The notes: a model not told the origin generated them from the sequence alone. A stretch of 64,000 nucleotides of DNA from Mycobacterium syngnathidarum (GCF_001942625.1 NZ_MLCL01000023.1:124001-188000), one strand, 5' to 3'. Shown: positions 38,107-46,830, numbered from the stretch's first letter. Numbers and translations are program-made.

Positions 38107-39296
38107 TGACAACAGTTGAAGCACCTGTAAAGCACGAGTACGACCGCATCCCGTATCTGGTTGCCTACCAGAACAACTCGTCGGTGCGCGACGTGTACGG
38201 CGGGGTCGCCGAGCTCGTGGTGCTGGAGAGCTACCTGCTGCGGCCAAAAGCGAAACCGTCCGACACCGTGCTGGTGTTCATGCACCCGATCGGCGGCGGT
38301 GCCTACCTGCCGATGATCAATGCCCTGGCCCGGGCCGGGCACCACGTCATCTACTGCAACAGCCGGTTCCGCGGCACCGACTCGGCCCTGTTGATGGAGA
38401 AGGTGGTCGAGGATCTCGGCGAGTGCATCAAGGACGCCAAGAACCGACTGGGCTACGAGAAGGTGGTGCTGGCCGGTTGGAGCGGCGGCGGTTCACTGTC
38501 GGTGTTCTACCAACAGCAGGCGCAAAACCCGACCGTGACGGCCAGCCCGTCCGGGGACGGGCCCGATCTGACCAAACTGGGGTTGATCCCGGCCGACGGA
38601 ATCATGCTGCTGGCCGCACACATCAGCCGGCACGGCACCATGACCGAATGGATGGACGCCTCCATCCTGGACGAGAACGATCCCTCCAAGCGGGATCCCG
38701 AGCTCGACCTCTACAACCCGGACAACCCCAACCAGCCGCCGTACACACCCGACTTCCTCGAGCGTTACCACCAGGCTCAGATCGCCCGCAACCGACGAAT
38801 CACCAAGTGGGTCAAGGATAAGCTGGCCGAGCTCAAGGCCGCCGGACGTCCCGATGACGAGTTCGCCTTCGTCGTGCACGGCACCATGGCCGACCCGCGC
38901 TGGCTGGACCCGACCGTCGATCCCAATGAACGCACCCCGGGCACCTGCTATCTCGGCGATCCCCAGGTGGTCAACATGAGCCCGGTCGGCCTGGCCCGGT
39001 TCTGCACCCTGCGCAGCTGGTTGTCGCAGTGGAGCTACGACGACGCCAACGGTGACGCGGTCAAGGCCGGACCGGATATCGCGGTGCCCGCTCTGGTGAT
39101 CGGAAACCTCGCCGACGACGCCTGCACACCGAGCCACACCCGTCGCCTCTACGAGGCCATCGGGCATGAGGACAAAGAGATGCACGAGATCCCGGGCGCC
39201 AACCACTACTACTCAGGCCCGGATCAGCGGGATACCCTGCGCCAGGCCGTCTCGATCTGCACGGATTGGCTGCACCGGCACGGGTTTTCGCTGTGA
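38106..39296 (+). CDS. Alpha/beta hydrolase of the catabolic operon
   Basis: This 396-residue protein has the nucleophile elbow VLAGWSGGGSLSVFY (Ser near 122), acid in IGNLADDACTPSHTRRLYEAIG and His in IPGANHYYSGPDQRDTL. A large lid of about 120 residues lies between nucleophile and acid. ATG overlaps the dioxygenase stop by one base (TAATG). It may hydrolyse the ring-cleavage product or a lactone or ester. Substrate unknown. Confidence 0.85.
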   Translation: MTTVEAPVKHEYDRIPYLVAYQNNSSVRDVYGGVAELVVLESYLLRPKAKPSDTVLVFMHPIGGGAYLPMINALARAGHHVIYCNSRFRGTDSALLMEKVVEDLGECIKDAKNRLGYEKVVLAGWSGGGSLSVFYQQQAQNPTVTASPSGDGPDLTKLGLIPADGIMLLAAHISRHGTMTEWMDASILDENDPSKRDPELDLYNPDNPNQPPYTPDFLERYHQAQIARNRRITKWVKDKLAELKAAGRPDDEFAFVVHGTMADPRWLDPTVDPNERTPGTCYLGDPQVVNMSPVGLARFCTLRSWLSQWSYDDANGDAVKAGPDIAVPALVIGNLADDACTPSHTRRLYEAIGHEDKEMHEIPGANHYYSGPDQRDTLRQAVSICTDWLHRHGFSL

Positions 39297-40498
39297 CAGC
39301 GGCGGGCGCGCTGGACGGCATCAGGGTGATCGAGCTCGGCACCCTGATCTCCGGCCCCTTCGCCGGCCGCCTGCTCGGCGACATGGGCGCCGAGGTCATC
39401 AAGATCGAGCTGCCGGCCACCCCGGATCCACTGCGCACCTGGGGCCAGGCCGAACTCGACGGGCACCACTTCTTCTGGACCGTGCATGCCCGCAACAAGA
39501 AGGCCGTCACGCTGGACCTTCGCACCGAGAAAGGACGCGAACTCTTCCTGGACCTGATGGAGCGATCCGACATCATCGTCGAGAACTTCCGGCCCGGCAC
39601 CCTGGAGAAATGGAACCTGGGTTACGACGTTCTGCGCGAACGCAACAAGGGCATCATCCTGGTGCGGGTATCCGGCTACGGGCAGACCGGGCCCGACGCC
39701 GGCAAAGCCGGCTACGCCTCGGTGGCCGAGGCGTCCAGCGGGTTGCGCCACATGAACGGCTTCCCCGGCGGTCCCCCACCGCGGCTGGCCCTGTCCCTCG
39801 GCGACAGCCTGGCCGGCATGTTCGCCGCCCAGGGCGCCTTGGCGGCGCTGTATCGGCGGACCGTCACCGGCGAGGGCCAGATCGTCGACACCGCGCTGAC
39901 CGAAAGTTGTCTGGCGATACAGGAATCCACCATCCCCGACTACGACATCGGTGGGGTGGTGCGCGGACCGTCTGGCACGCGGTTGGAGGGCATTGCGCCG
40001 TCCAACATCTACCAGAGCGCCAACGGCAGCTGGGTGGTGATCGCGGCCAACCAGGACACCGTGTTCCGCCGGTTGTGTGCGGCGATGGGCACCCCCGAGC
40101 TGGCGACCGACGACCGATTCGCCAATCACGTTGCCCGCGGCCGCAATCAGGACGAACTGGACAAGATCATCGGGGAATGGGCCGGGAAACGGCAACCCGA
40201 GGAGATCATCGAGACCTTGTCCGAGGCGGGAGTGATCAGCGGGCCGATCAACACCGTTGCCGAGGTGGTGCAGGATCGGCAAATGCAGGCCCGCGGCATG
40301 ATCGCCGACCACTTCGATGAGCGGATCGGACGGACCGTGAAGGGCCCCGGCGTCGTCCCGGTGCTCTCCGAGTCGCCCGGCACCATCCGCAACGCCGGAT
40401 CGGCACGGCCCGGTCAGCACAACGACGAGGTGTACGGCGACCTGCTCGGCCGCAGTGCACAAGACCTGGAAACCCTGCGCTCCGAGGGGGTGCTGTGA
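39293..40498 (+). CDS. CaiB/BaiF family CoA-transferase
   Basis: This 401-residue class III CoA-transferase has GIRVIELGTLISGPFAGRLLGDMGAEVIKIELP at the N-terminus, NKKAVTLDLRTEKGRELFLDL, and RLALSLGDSLAGMFAAQGALAALY with the expected catalytic Asp. It moves CoA between thioesters and carboxylic acids. The GTG at 39293 overlaps the upstream TGA (GTGA); the longer upstream reading lacks support. Its role is to activate the acid made by the upstream enzymes. Confidence 0.93.
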   Translation: MTAAGALDGIRVIELGTLISGPFAGRLLGDMGAEVIKIELPATPDPLRTWGQAELDGHHFFWTVHARNKKAVTLDLRTEKGRELFLDLMERSDIIVENFRPGTLEKWNLGYDVLRERNKGIILVRVSGYGQTGPDAGKAGYASVAEASSGLRHMNGFPGGPPPRLALSLGDSLAGMFAAQGALAALYRRTVTGEGQIVDTALTESCLAIQESTIPDYDIGGVVRGPSGTRLEGIAPSNIYQSANGSWVVIAANQDTVFRRLCAAMGTPELATDDRFANHVARGRNQDELDKIIGEWAGKRQPEEIIETLSEAGVISGPINTVAEVVQDRQMQARGMIADHFDERIGRTVKGPGVVPVLSESPGTIRNAGSARPGQHNDEVYGDLLGRSAQDLETLRSEGVL

Positions 40499-40499
40499 G

Positions 40500-41402
40500 A
40501 TGAACCTGCCCGACAAGGTCGACATCCGCGAGGTGTGCCTACGGGACGGCCTCCAGATCGAGGCGCCGATTCCGTTGTCCGCCAAGGTCGCGATCCTTGA
40601 AGCCATCGTCGCCACCGGAGTGCGGGAGGTGGAGGCGACGGCATTCGTCTCACCCTCGAAGGTGCCGGCGCTGGCCGACGCGGCCGAGCTCGCCGAAGAA
40701 CTGCACAGGTTTCCCGACGTGGAGTTCTCCGCGCTGGTGGCCAGCCCCAACGGTGCCAAACGAGCCATAGCCGCGGGCCTGCGGTCGATCGAGTACGTGG
40801 TGTCCGCATCGGATGCGCATTCCCATGCCAACGTCGGCCGCACGTCGGCCGAGGCCACCGCACAGATCGCCGACATCGTGGCCATCGCGCACGACAGCGA
40901 CACCTCGGTCGAGGTGATCATCGCCACCGCGTGGGACTGTCCGTTCGACGGTCCGACCGATCCGCAGCGGGTACTCGACATCGCCTCGGCGGCTGCTGGT
41001 TTCGGTGCGAACCGGATAGCGATCGCCGACACCATCGGCACCACCACCCCGCGACGGGTCAGCTCGTTGATCGAGAAGGTCCGGCCGCTGATCGCGGACC
41101 TGCCACTGGGCGCGCACTTCCACAACACCCGCGGGGCCGGACTGGCCAGTGCTTACGCAGCCGTGCAAGCCGGCGTCACCCGGCTGGACGCGTCGGTCGG
41201 CGGGCTCGGGGGGTGCCCGTTCGCCCCCGGTGCCAGCGGCAACATCGCCACCGAGGACCTGGTGTACCTGCTGCGCGACAGCGACATCGCCGTCGACGTC
41301 GAGTTGGCCGCGGCCGTCGACGCGGCCCGCATCGCCCAGGACGCCGTGGGCCATGAGTTGCCCAGCGCACTACTTCGGGCCGGCGACCGGATACTGGGCT
41401 GA
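40500..41402 (+). CDS. HMG-CoA-lyase-like aldolase
   Basis: This 300-residue HMGL-family protein has VDIREVCLRDGLQIEAP (R-D-x-x-Q metal/active-site), DTIGTTTPRRVSSLIE, HFHNTRGAGLASAYAAVQAG (two His metal ligands) and GGLGGCPFAPGASGNIATEDLVYLL with the conserved Cys loop. It cleaves 3-hydroxy-3-methylglutaryl-CoA or a related 3-hydroxyacyl-CoA to acetyl-CoA or another thioester. The ATG at 40500 is 2 bases after the CoA-transferase stop. Confidence 0.93.
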   Translation: MNLPDKVDIREVCLRDGLQIEAPIPLSAKVAILEAIVATGVREVEATAFVSPSKVPALADAAELAEELHRFPDVEFSALVASPNGAKRAIAAGLRSIEYVVSASDAHSHANVGRTSAEATAQIADIVAIAHDSDTSVEVIIATAWDCPFDGPTDPQRVLDIASAAAGFGANRIAIADTIGTTTPRRVSSLIEKVRPLIADLPLGAHFHNTRGAGLASAYAAVQAGVTRLDASVGGLGGCPFAPGASGNIATEDLVYLLRDSDIAVDVELAAAVDAARIAQDAVGHELPSALLRAGDRILG

Positions 41403-41409
41403 GACGTCG

Positions 41410-42021
41410 ATGACCGCCGCCGAGCTGGGCACCAAGGGCCGTCAGACCCGGTCCGCCATCGAGCTGGCCGCACGGAAACTGTTCGCCGAGCGCGGCTTTC
41501 ACGGCACCACCCTGGCCGACATCACCTCGGCCGCGGGTAAGAGCCCGGCGGTGTTCTACCGATACTTCAGCGACAAAGAAGATCTGCTGGCCGCGCTGGC
41601 GGAGTCCTTCCTGCACGATGTGGTCGAGCCGTCCGGACTGAACCTGCACCTGCCGGATTCCCCCGACGACACCGAGTTCTTCACCACGGTGGTCACGGGT
41701 TATTGGAACATCTTCAAACAGAACATCGGCATCATGATCGCGGTCGCCCAGCTGGCGGCCACGCAGCAGCGTTTCGCCGACGTGCAGAACAAGTTCCGGC
41801 GGTTCGGTATCGACATCGTCATCGCATCGGTGCACCACGCCCAGGGACAGGGCCACGCTCAGGGACTGCAACCCGAACATGCCGGAGCGGCCATCGCGTT
41901 GTTGTTCGAGAACTTCACCACGGTCTTCGTAGGCCAGTCCGGGCTCGGCATCGAGATCAACGATGCCGACGCCATCACCACCCTGTCCACCATCTGGAAA
42001 CGAACCCTGTACGGCTTCTGA
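41410..42021 (+). CDS. TetR-family repressor of the catabolic operon
   Basis: This 203-residue TetR protein has the HTH GFHGTTLADITSAAGKSPAVFYRYFSDKEDLLAALAESF (residues about 29-67). It lies inside the operon, 7 bases after the HMGL gene, rather than divergent. The C-terminal ligand domain (NIFKQNIGIMIAVAQLAATQQRF) has no assigned ligand. It may bind the palindrome at 36935-36953 and respond to a CoA thioester intermediate (inference). Confidence 0.9.
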   Translation: MTAAELGTKGRQTRSAIELAARKLFAERGFHGTTLADITSAAGKSPAVFYRYFSDKEDLLAALAESFLHDVVEPSGLNLHLPDSPDDTEFFTTVVTGYWNIFKQNIGIMIAVAQLAATQQRFADVQNKFRRFGIDIVIASVHHAQGQGHAQGLQPEHAGAAIALLFENFTTVFVGQSGLGIEINDADAITTLSTIWKRTLYGF

Positions 42022-42054
42022 CCCGAGCTTTCGACCCGAGAAAGAGAGATCATC

Positions 42055-43299
42055 GTGGATTTTGCTTTACCCGAACATCTTTCAACCGTCCTCGCCGACA
42101 TGGACGAGTTCATCGAGACCGAGATCAAGCCGCTCGAGCGCGAGCACATGCAGTATTTCGACCAGCGCCGCGAATATGCCCGCACCGATTGGGAGAACGG
42201 CGGCATACCTGCCCGGGCCTGGGAAGACCTGCTCGGCGAGATGCGTCGGCGCGCTGATGCCGCCGGCTGGCTGCGCTACGGTCTGCCCGCCCGGTTCGGC
42301 GGCCGCGACGGCAGCAACCTGGACATGGCAGTGATCCGGGAACATCTGGCGCACAAGGGCCTCGGCCTGCACAACGATCTGCAGGACGAGTCCTCGATCG
42401 TCGGCAATTTTCCGCAGGTGATCATGATGGACCGGTTCGGCACCGAGGCCCAGAAGTCCGAATGGGTCGAGGCGATGCTGACCGGCAAGCGCTCGATGGC
42501 CTTCGGCTTGACCGAGCCCGACCACGGCTCGGATGCCACCTGGCTGGAGACCACCGCGGTGCCGGACGGAGACGGCTGGATCATCAACGGCCGCAAGCGG
42601 TGGAACACCGGGGTACACCGGGCCACGCACGATCTGATCTTTGCCCGGACCTCGGGTGAGCCAGGGCAGGCCCGTGGGATCACCGCGTTTCTGGTGCCCA
42701 CCGATTCGGAGGGCTTCACCGTCCCGTTCTACTGGTGGACGTTCAACATGCCCACCGATCACGGCGAGGTCGAGTTGAACAATGTGCGGGTGGCCGCAGA
42801 TGCGGTGCTCGGCGAGGTGGACCGCGGCCTGGAGGTCGGCCAGACCTTCCTTCACGAGAACCGAATTCGTCAGGCCGCCAGCAGTTTGGGCGCCGCCCAG
42901 TTCTGTATCGACCGCGCCGTGAGCTACGCCAACGAGCGCAAGGTGTTCGGCAAGCCGCTGGCGGTGAACCAGGCCGTGCAGTGGCCGCTGGTGGAACTGC
43001 AGACCGAGGCACAGATGGTCCGGCTGCTTGTCCGTTATGCGGCAACTCAACTAGACCAGAACCACCACATGGAGGTGTCCGACAAGGTCTCGATGGCCAA
43101 TTACCGCGCCAACCGTCTGGTGTGTGAGGCCGCCGACCGGGCCATGCAGGTACACGGCGGCATCGGCTACAGCCGTCACGAGCCCTTCGAGCACATCTAC
43201 CGCCACCACCGGCGCTACCGGATCACCGAGGGAGCCGAGGAGATCCAGATGCGGCGAGTGGCGCAGCGGTTGTTCGGGTTCGGCAAGGCCAAGCGGTGA
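42055..43299 (+). CDS. Acyl-CoA dehydrogenase, LvaC/ACAD11-like candidate
   Basis: This 414-residue acyl-CoA dehydrogenase has SMAFGLTEPDHGSDATWLETTAV, the FAD-binding loop, ERKVFGKPLAVNQAVQWPLVELQ and the end VHGGIGYSRHEPFEHIYRHHRRYRITEGAEEIQM. GTG start. The adjacent kinase and DUF6285 genes recall the LvaC-LvaA-LvaB trio, where the ACAD-like partner removes a phosphate introduced on the 4-hydroxy group of an acyl-CoA. Alternatively it is an ordinary dehydrogenase. Confidence 0.9.
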   Translation: MDFALPEHLSTVLADMDEFIETEIKPLEREHMQYFDQRREYARTDWENGGIPARAWEDLLGEMRRRADAAGWLRYGLPARFGGRDGSNLDMAVIREHLAHKGLGLHNDLQDESSIVGNFPQVIMMDRFGTEAQKSEWVEAMLTGKRSMAFGLTEPDHGSDATWLETTAVPDGDGWIINGRKRWNTGVHRATHDLIFARTSGEPGQARGITAFLVPTDSEGFTVPFYWWTFNMPTDHGEVELNNVRVAADAVLGEVDRGLEVGQTFLHENRIRQAASSLGAAQFCIDRAVSYANERKVFGKPLAVNQAVQWPLVELQTEAQMVRLLVRYAATQLDQNHHMEVSDKVSMANYRANRLVCEAADRAMQVHGGIGYSRHEPFEHIYRHHRRYRITEGAEEIQMRRVAQRLFGFGKAKR

Positions 43300-44276
43300 C
43301 CGAGCCCGCCCTTCTCGCCCCTAAGTTGGTCCAGGTCCTCACCGGAGTGCTCGGTGACGGCGTGGCCGTGGAGAACCTGCGCGAGCTGACCGGCGGGGCC
43401 AGCCGCACCACCTGGTCCTTCGACGCGATCACCGGCACCGCTCGGCGCCCGCTGATCCTGCGCACCGGTGCACCCGATGAGGTGCATGCCGGGATGGAAC
43501 TGGAGGCCGAGGCGCAACGGGCGGCAGCACTGGCCGGGGCACCGGTCCCGCACGTGCTGGTCGCCGACGATTCCGTTGCCGCCCTTGGGGATCCGTTCCT
43601 GATCTGCGACTTCATCGGGGGCCAGACCATCGTGCGGCGGATTCAGCGCACGCTCGACGATGCCGGCCGGGCACGGCTGCTCACTCAGTGCGCGCAGGCG
43701 CTTGCCGCAATCCACCGGGCCTCACCTCCCGCCCTGCCCAGCCTCGTCGAACAGGACCAGGTGTCCCAATGGCGCGGACAACTCGACGAGATGGGCGATA
43801 CCACTGCCACTTTCGAGTGGGTTTTTCGCTGGCTGGAGGCCAACCGCCCGCCTGCGTCGCCGCTCGGGTTGGTGCACGGCGACTTCCGGATGGGCAATGT
43901 CATCGTCGACGACTCCGGCCTGGCCGCGGTGCTGGACTGGGAGTTGGTACACCTCGGCGAGGTCTATGAGGACCTGGCCTGGTTCTGCATCCGGGCTTGG
44001 CGGTTCGGGGCGCCGGCGCAGCTCGGGGCCGGCGGCCTGGGCAGCATCGAGAGCTTTCTGGGCGCCTACGAGGACGCCGGCGGCGCCACGCTGGACCGGT
44101 CGGCGATCCGCTGGTGGCTGGTGCTGGCCACGCTGCGCTGGGGCGTCATCTGCCGCTACCAGGCCGAGCGCCACCTGAGCGGGCAGACCCCATCGGTTGA
44201 GCTGGCGACCATCGGCCGTCGTGTCTGTGAAACCGAGTGGGACCTGCTGTGCCTACTGGACGGGAGCAGTTGGTGA
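43296..44276 (+). CDS. APH-fold phosphotransferase, LvaA/ACAD10-like candidate
   Basis: This 326-residue protein has the aminoglycoside-phosphotransferase fold: LVHGDFRMGNVIVDDSGLAAVLDWELVHLGEVYEDLAWFC (catalytic Asp and Asn, metal-binding DWE). In ACAD10/11 and LvaA this fold phosphorylates the hydroxyl of 4-hydroxyacyl-CoA. GTG overlaps the dehydrogenase stop by 4 bases (GTGA), and the DUF6285 gene overlaps its own stop. Drug resistance is unlikely given this context. Confidence 0.92.
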   Translation: MTEPALLAPKLVQVLTGVLGDGVAVENLRELTGGASRTTWSFDAITGTARRPLILRTGAPDEVHAGMELEAEAQRAAALAGAPVPHVLVADDSVAALGDPFLICDFIGGQTIVRRIQRTLDDAGRARLLTQCAQALAAIHRASPPALPSLVEQDQVSQWRGQLDEMGDTTATFEWVFRWLEANRPPASPLGLVHGDFRMGNVIVDDSGLAAVLDWELVHLGEVYEDLAWFCIRAWRFGAPAQLGAGGLGSIESFLGAYEDAGGATLDRSAIRWWLVLATLRWGVICRYQAERHLSGQTPSVELATIGRRVCETEWDLLCLLDGSSW

Positions 44277-44617
44277 GCAACCTGTACGGACGCCCGACCT
44301 CCGCCGAGCTCGTCGCCGCGGTCGCCGAGTTCCTGGACACCGAGGTGCGCGACGGAGCGTCGGTCGCGGCTCCGGTCAAATTTCAGGCCCGGGTGGCAGC
44401 CAATGCGCTGCGCATGGTCGAACGCGAACTGCTGGCCGATGCTCCTGGCCCGGCCGCCGAGGCCTTGGCCGGCCTCGGGTTCACCGACGAGGCCGCGCTG
44501 GCGTCGGCGATCCGGGCCGGCGAACTCGATGACCGGGCCGACGACGTCACCGCCTGCCTGCGCGCCCTGGTACGGCAACGGCTGGCCGCCGCGCATCCGG
44601 GTTACGACGAGCCGTGA
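44273..44617 (+). CDS. DUF6285 protein, LvaB-like candidate
   Basis: This 114-residue protein starts at a GTG overlapping the kinase stop (GTGA) and reads VSNLYGRPTSAELVAAVAEFLDTEVRDGASVAAPVKFQARVAANALRMVEREL, the DUF6285 pattern. DUF6285 proteins usually accompany ACAD10-like kinases and acyl-CoA dehydrogenases. LvaB, a small partner needed for LvaA activity in levulinate catabolism, occupies the same position in its operon. No catalytic residues are visible, consistent with an accessory subunit. Confidence 0.85.
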   Translation: MSNLYGRPTSAELVAAVAEFLDTEVRDGASVAAPVKFQARVAANALRMVERELLADAPGPAAEALAGLGFTDEAALASAIRAGELDDRADDVTACLRALVRQRLAAAHPGYDEP

Positions 44618-44622
44618 CCACG

Positions 44623-45258
44623 TCAGAGCCTGCGGATCCGGGCGAGCCACGCCGGCTCGTCGACCCGGGCGCCAACCGACTCACCGATGGCCTCGGCATG
44701 CGCCGGACCCACCACACCGCGATAGGTCGTGGTCTCCAGCGACTCCAGGTCCCAGCCCTCGGAGAAGGCCCGACGGATCACTTCCTCGCTGACCTGGGGT
44801 CCGAATCCACGACCTGCGTCGGACAGGGCCAGGACGTGCACCGTCGCCCCGGTTCGGGCCGCTCGGTGCAGGCTCGCGACGTAGCGCGGCCGGTCGGCAT
44901 CGTCGAAAACGTGGAACAGCGCGCTGTCGACGATCGTGTCGTACCGCGGGCCCGGAGCCTCTCCCAGGCGGGTCGCATCGGCCACCGCGAACCGCGCGTC
45001 GATTCCCCGCCGTGCGGCATTCTCGCGGGCCTGGGCAACAGCATGTTCGGAGAAGTCGATGCCGAGTACGTCATAACCCAATCGCGTCAGCAGCATGGTG
45101 TGCTCACCGGCGCCGCAACCGACGTCCAGCATCTTGCCTCCCAGGCGGCCGGTCCGCTCCAACTCGACGATCGCCGGCTGCGGCTCACCGATGACCCACG
45201 GCGCGGTGCCGGACTCGTAGGCTTCGTCGAACAGGGAGTGTGCGGGCGTGGAGTTCAT
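44623..45258 (-). CDS. Class I SAM-dependent methyltransferase
   Basis: This 211-residue protein has the SAM-binding motif KMLDVGCGAGEHTMLLTRLG (about 41-60), GIDFSEHAVAQARENAARRG and FAVADATRLGEAPGPRYDTIVDSALFHVFDD. It is a stand-alone methyltransferase with unknown substrate, of the type that includes TehB-like and thiol methyltransferases (FDEAYESGTAPWVIGEPQPAI). It is convergent with the catabolic operon, leaving 5 bases, so it is not part of that operon. Confidence 0.88.
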   Translation of the reverse strand: MNSTPAHSLFDEAYESGTAPWVIGEPQPAIVELERTGRLGGKMLDVGCGAGEHTMLLTRLGYDVLGIDFSEHAVAQARENAARRGIDARFAVADATRLGEAPGPRYDTIVDSALFHVFDDADRPRYVASLHRAARTGATVHVLALSDAGRGFGPQVSEEVIRRAFSEGWDLESLETTTYRGVVGPAHAEAIGESVGARVDEPAWLARIRRL

Positions 45259-45312
45259 GATTCGAGTCTGAAACCTGAATAGCCGTTGAGGTCAAGCCCT
45301 ACCGAGGAGCCG

Positions 45313-45705
45313 ATGATGTCCCCTTCCGAAGCCGAACGCGTCGACGACATCGCGCACCGGCTGTTCGATGCGATCGCACGTGGCGACACGGACGGCGTGG
45401 CCCAGTTGTGGGCCGACGACGTCGCGGTATGGCACGCCGGCGATTCCAAGGACAACGACCGAGTCCGGGCGTTGAAAGTCATCGACTGGTTCGTCAACAC
45501 CACCACCGAGCGCCGTTACGAAGTGCTCGAGCGGCGATTCTTCGAGGGAGGGTTCGTCCAGCAGCATGTGCTGCACGCGGGCGCGCCCGACGGCACGTTG
45601 ATCGCCTTGCGGGTGTGCATCGTGATCAAAGTGGGTAGGGACGGTCTGATCCACCGCATCGACGAATACTTCGATCCGAGGGACATCGCGCCCCTGTTTG
45701 CCTGA
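45313..45705 (+). CDS. SnoaL-like/NTF2-fold protein
   Basis: This 130-residue protein has VDDIAHRLFDAIARGDTDGVAQLWADDVAVWHAG and the final RIDEYFDPRDIAPLFA, typical of the SnoaL-like cone fold that includes ketosteroid isomerase relatives. No catalytic His/Asp pair can be assigned with confidence. The ATG pair at 45313/45316 follows GAGGAG. It is divergent from the methyltransferase and 20 bases ahead of the YceI gene. Confidence 0.85.
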   Translation: MMSPSEAERVDDIAHRLFDAIARGDTDGVAQLWADDVAVWHAGDSKDNDRVRALKVIDWFVNTTTERRYEVLERRFFEGGFVQQHVLHAGAPDGTLIALRVCIVIKVGRDGLIHRIDEYFDPRDIAPLFA

Positions 45706-45725
45706 CCCGACGCATTGGAGCTGCC

Positions 45726-46241
45726 ATGTCCACGACCAGCGACATCCTGACCGCCAGTGCCGGAAACTGGACGCTCGTACCAGACCGGTCCACCGTGGCA
45801 TTCCGGAACAAGACCCTGTGGGGCCTGGCCACCGTGACCGGGCGGTTCACCGAATTCAGCGGCGAAGGCTCCGCCGGTGCCGGGGTAACCGGCCGCGTGG
45901 TGGTCACGGCGGCGTCGGTGCGCACCGGGATCGCGAAACGCGATGCACACCTGCGGTCGGCCGATTTCTTCGACGTCGAAACTCATCCCGATATCACCGT
46001 CGAGGTGACGGGTTTGGAGCCATCCGACGAGAGGATCCGCCTGACGGCCGTCCTGACGGTCCGCGGCGTGTCGAAGCCGGTCGAGTTGCCGGTCGATGTC
46101 GAGGTTCTCGACGACACCACACGTCGACTGTCGGGGCAGTGCGAGGTCCAGCGTGACGACTTCGGTGTGTCAGGCGACCTGCTCGGGATGGTCGGCCCCA
46201 CGACCGTCCTGTCGGGTGAACTTGTGTTCACCCGAGTGTGA
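45726..46241 (+). CDS. YceI-family lipid-binding protein
   Basis: This 171-residue protein has the YceI lipocalin-like fold: WTLVPDRSTVAFRNKTLWGLATVTGRFTEFSGEG, ASVRTGIAKRDAHLRSADFFDVETHPDITVEVTGL and CEVQRDDFGVSGDLLGMVGPTTVLSGELVFTR. YceI proteins bind polyisoprenoid chains. No signal peptide is present, so this copy would be cytosolic. It is probably co-transcribed with the SnoaL-like gene. Confidence 0.9.
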   Translation: MSTTSDILTASAGNWTLVPDRSTVAFRNKTLWGLATVTGRFTEFSGEGSAGAGVTGRVVVTAASVRTGIAKRDAHLRSADFFDVETHPDITVEVTGLEPSDERIRLTAVLTVRGVSKPVELPVDVEVLDDTTRRLSGQCEVQRDDFGVSGDLLGMVGPTTVLSGELVFTRV

Positions 46242-46305
46242 TGCCCCACAACCGAATTCGTTGAGTTGGCCGGTCTGCGACGACAGGCGCAGTAGCATCG
46301 GCAGC

Positions 46306-46704
46306 ATGGCCGGCTCCGCGCCGCTGCACATCTTGGTGTACAGCGATAACCCGCGCACCCGCGAACAGGTACGTCTCGCACTGGGCAAACGTGTGCATCC
46401 GGAACTACCCGAACTCGACTACCTGGAAGTCGCCACCGCGCCGATGGTGGTCTCTCGGATGGATGCCGGGGGTATCGACCTGGCGATTCTCGACGGCGAA
46501 GCCACCCCGGCGGGCGGTATGGGCGTGGCCAAACAGCTCAAGGACGAGGTCGCGAACTGTCCGCCGATCCTGGTGCTGACCGGGCGGCCGGACGATGCCT
46601 GGCTGGCTAGTTGGTCACAGGCCGAGGCGGCGGTACCGCACCCGATCGATCCGATCCGGTTGGGCGATGCGGTGGTGTCGATACTGCGCACACCGGCTCA
46701 ATAG
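46306..46704 (+). CDS. Orphan receiver-domain response regulator, Rv3143-like
   Basis: This 132-residue single-domain receiver has no DNA-binding domain. The fold is visible in LHILVYSDNPRTREQVRLAL, DLAILDGEATPAGGMGVAKQL (phospho-acceptor Asp near 60) and PPILVLTGRPDDAWLASWSQAEAAVPHPIDPIRL. The acidic pair is reduced to one Asp (YSDNP) and the conserved Lys before Pro is replaced by His (PHPIDP). Its place just upstream of nuoA matches M. tuberculosis Rv3143, which has been linked to complex I through protein interactions (recalled, not checked here). Confidence 0.88.
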   Translation: MAGSAPLHILVYSDNPRTREQVRLALGKRVHPELPELDYLEVATAPMVVSRMDAGGIDLAILDGEATPAGGMGVAKQLKDEVANCPPILVLTGRPDDAWLASWSQAEAAVPHPIDPIRLGDAVVSILRTPAQ

Positions 46705-46830
46705 CGATTCTGCGAATTGCCCTGTTGCCGTTGATTGTTCGCGGCATGGCTGTGGCCGCAGCGACACGCTGCCCCGATATGAAACGATACTAACCAAAAT
46801 GTGTGGCACAGGCCGCAAAGCTCGCTAGGC

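Noticed and set aside
39224..41128. 634-codon minus-strand frame opposite the CoA-transferase and lyase
   Set aside because: Shadow frame; the plus strand carries intact overlapping enzymes with motifs.
43296..44276. Aminoglycoside resistance phosphotransferase
   Set aside because: The fold matches, but the coupling to an acyl-CoA dehydrogenase and DUF6285 points to acyl-CoA metabolism.
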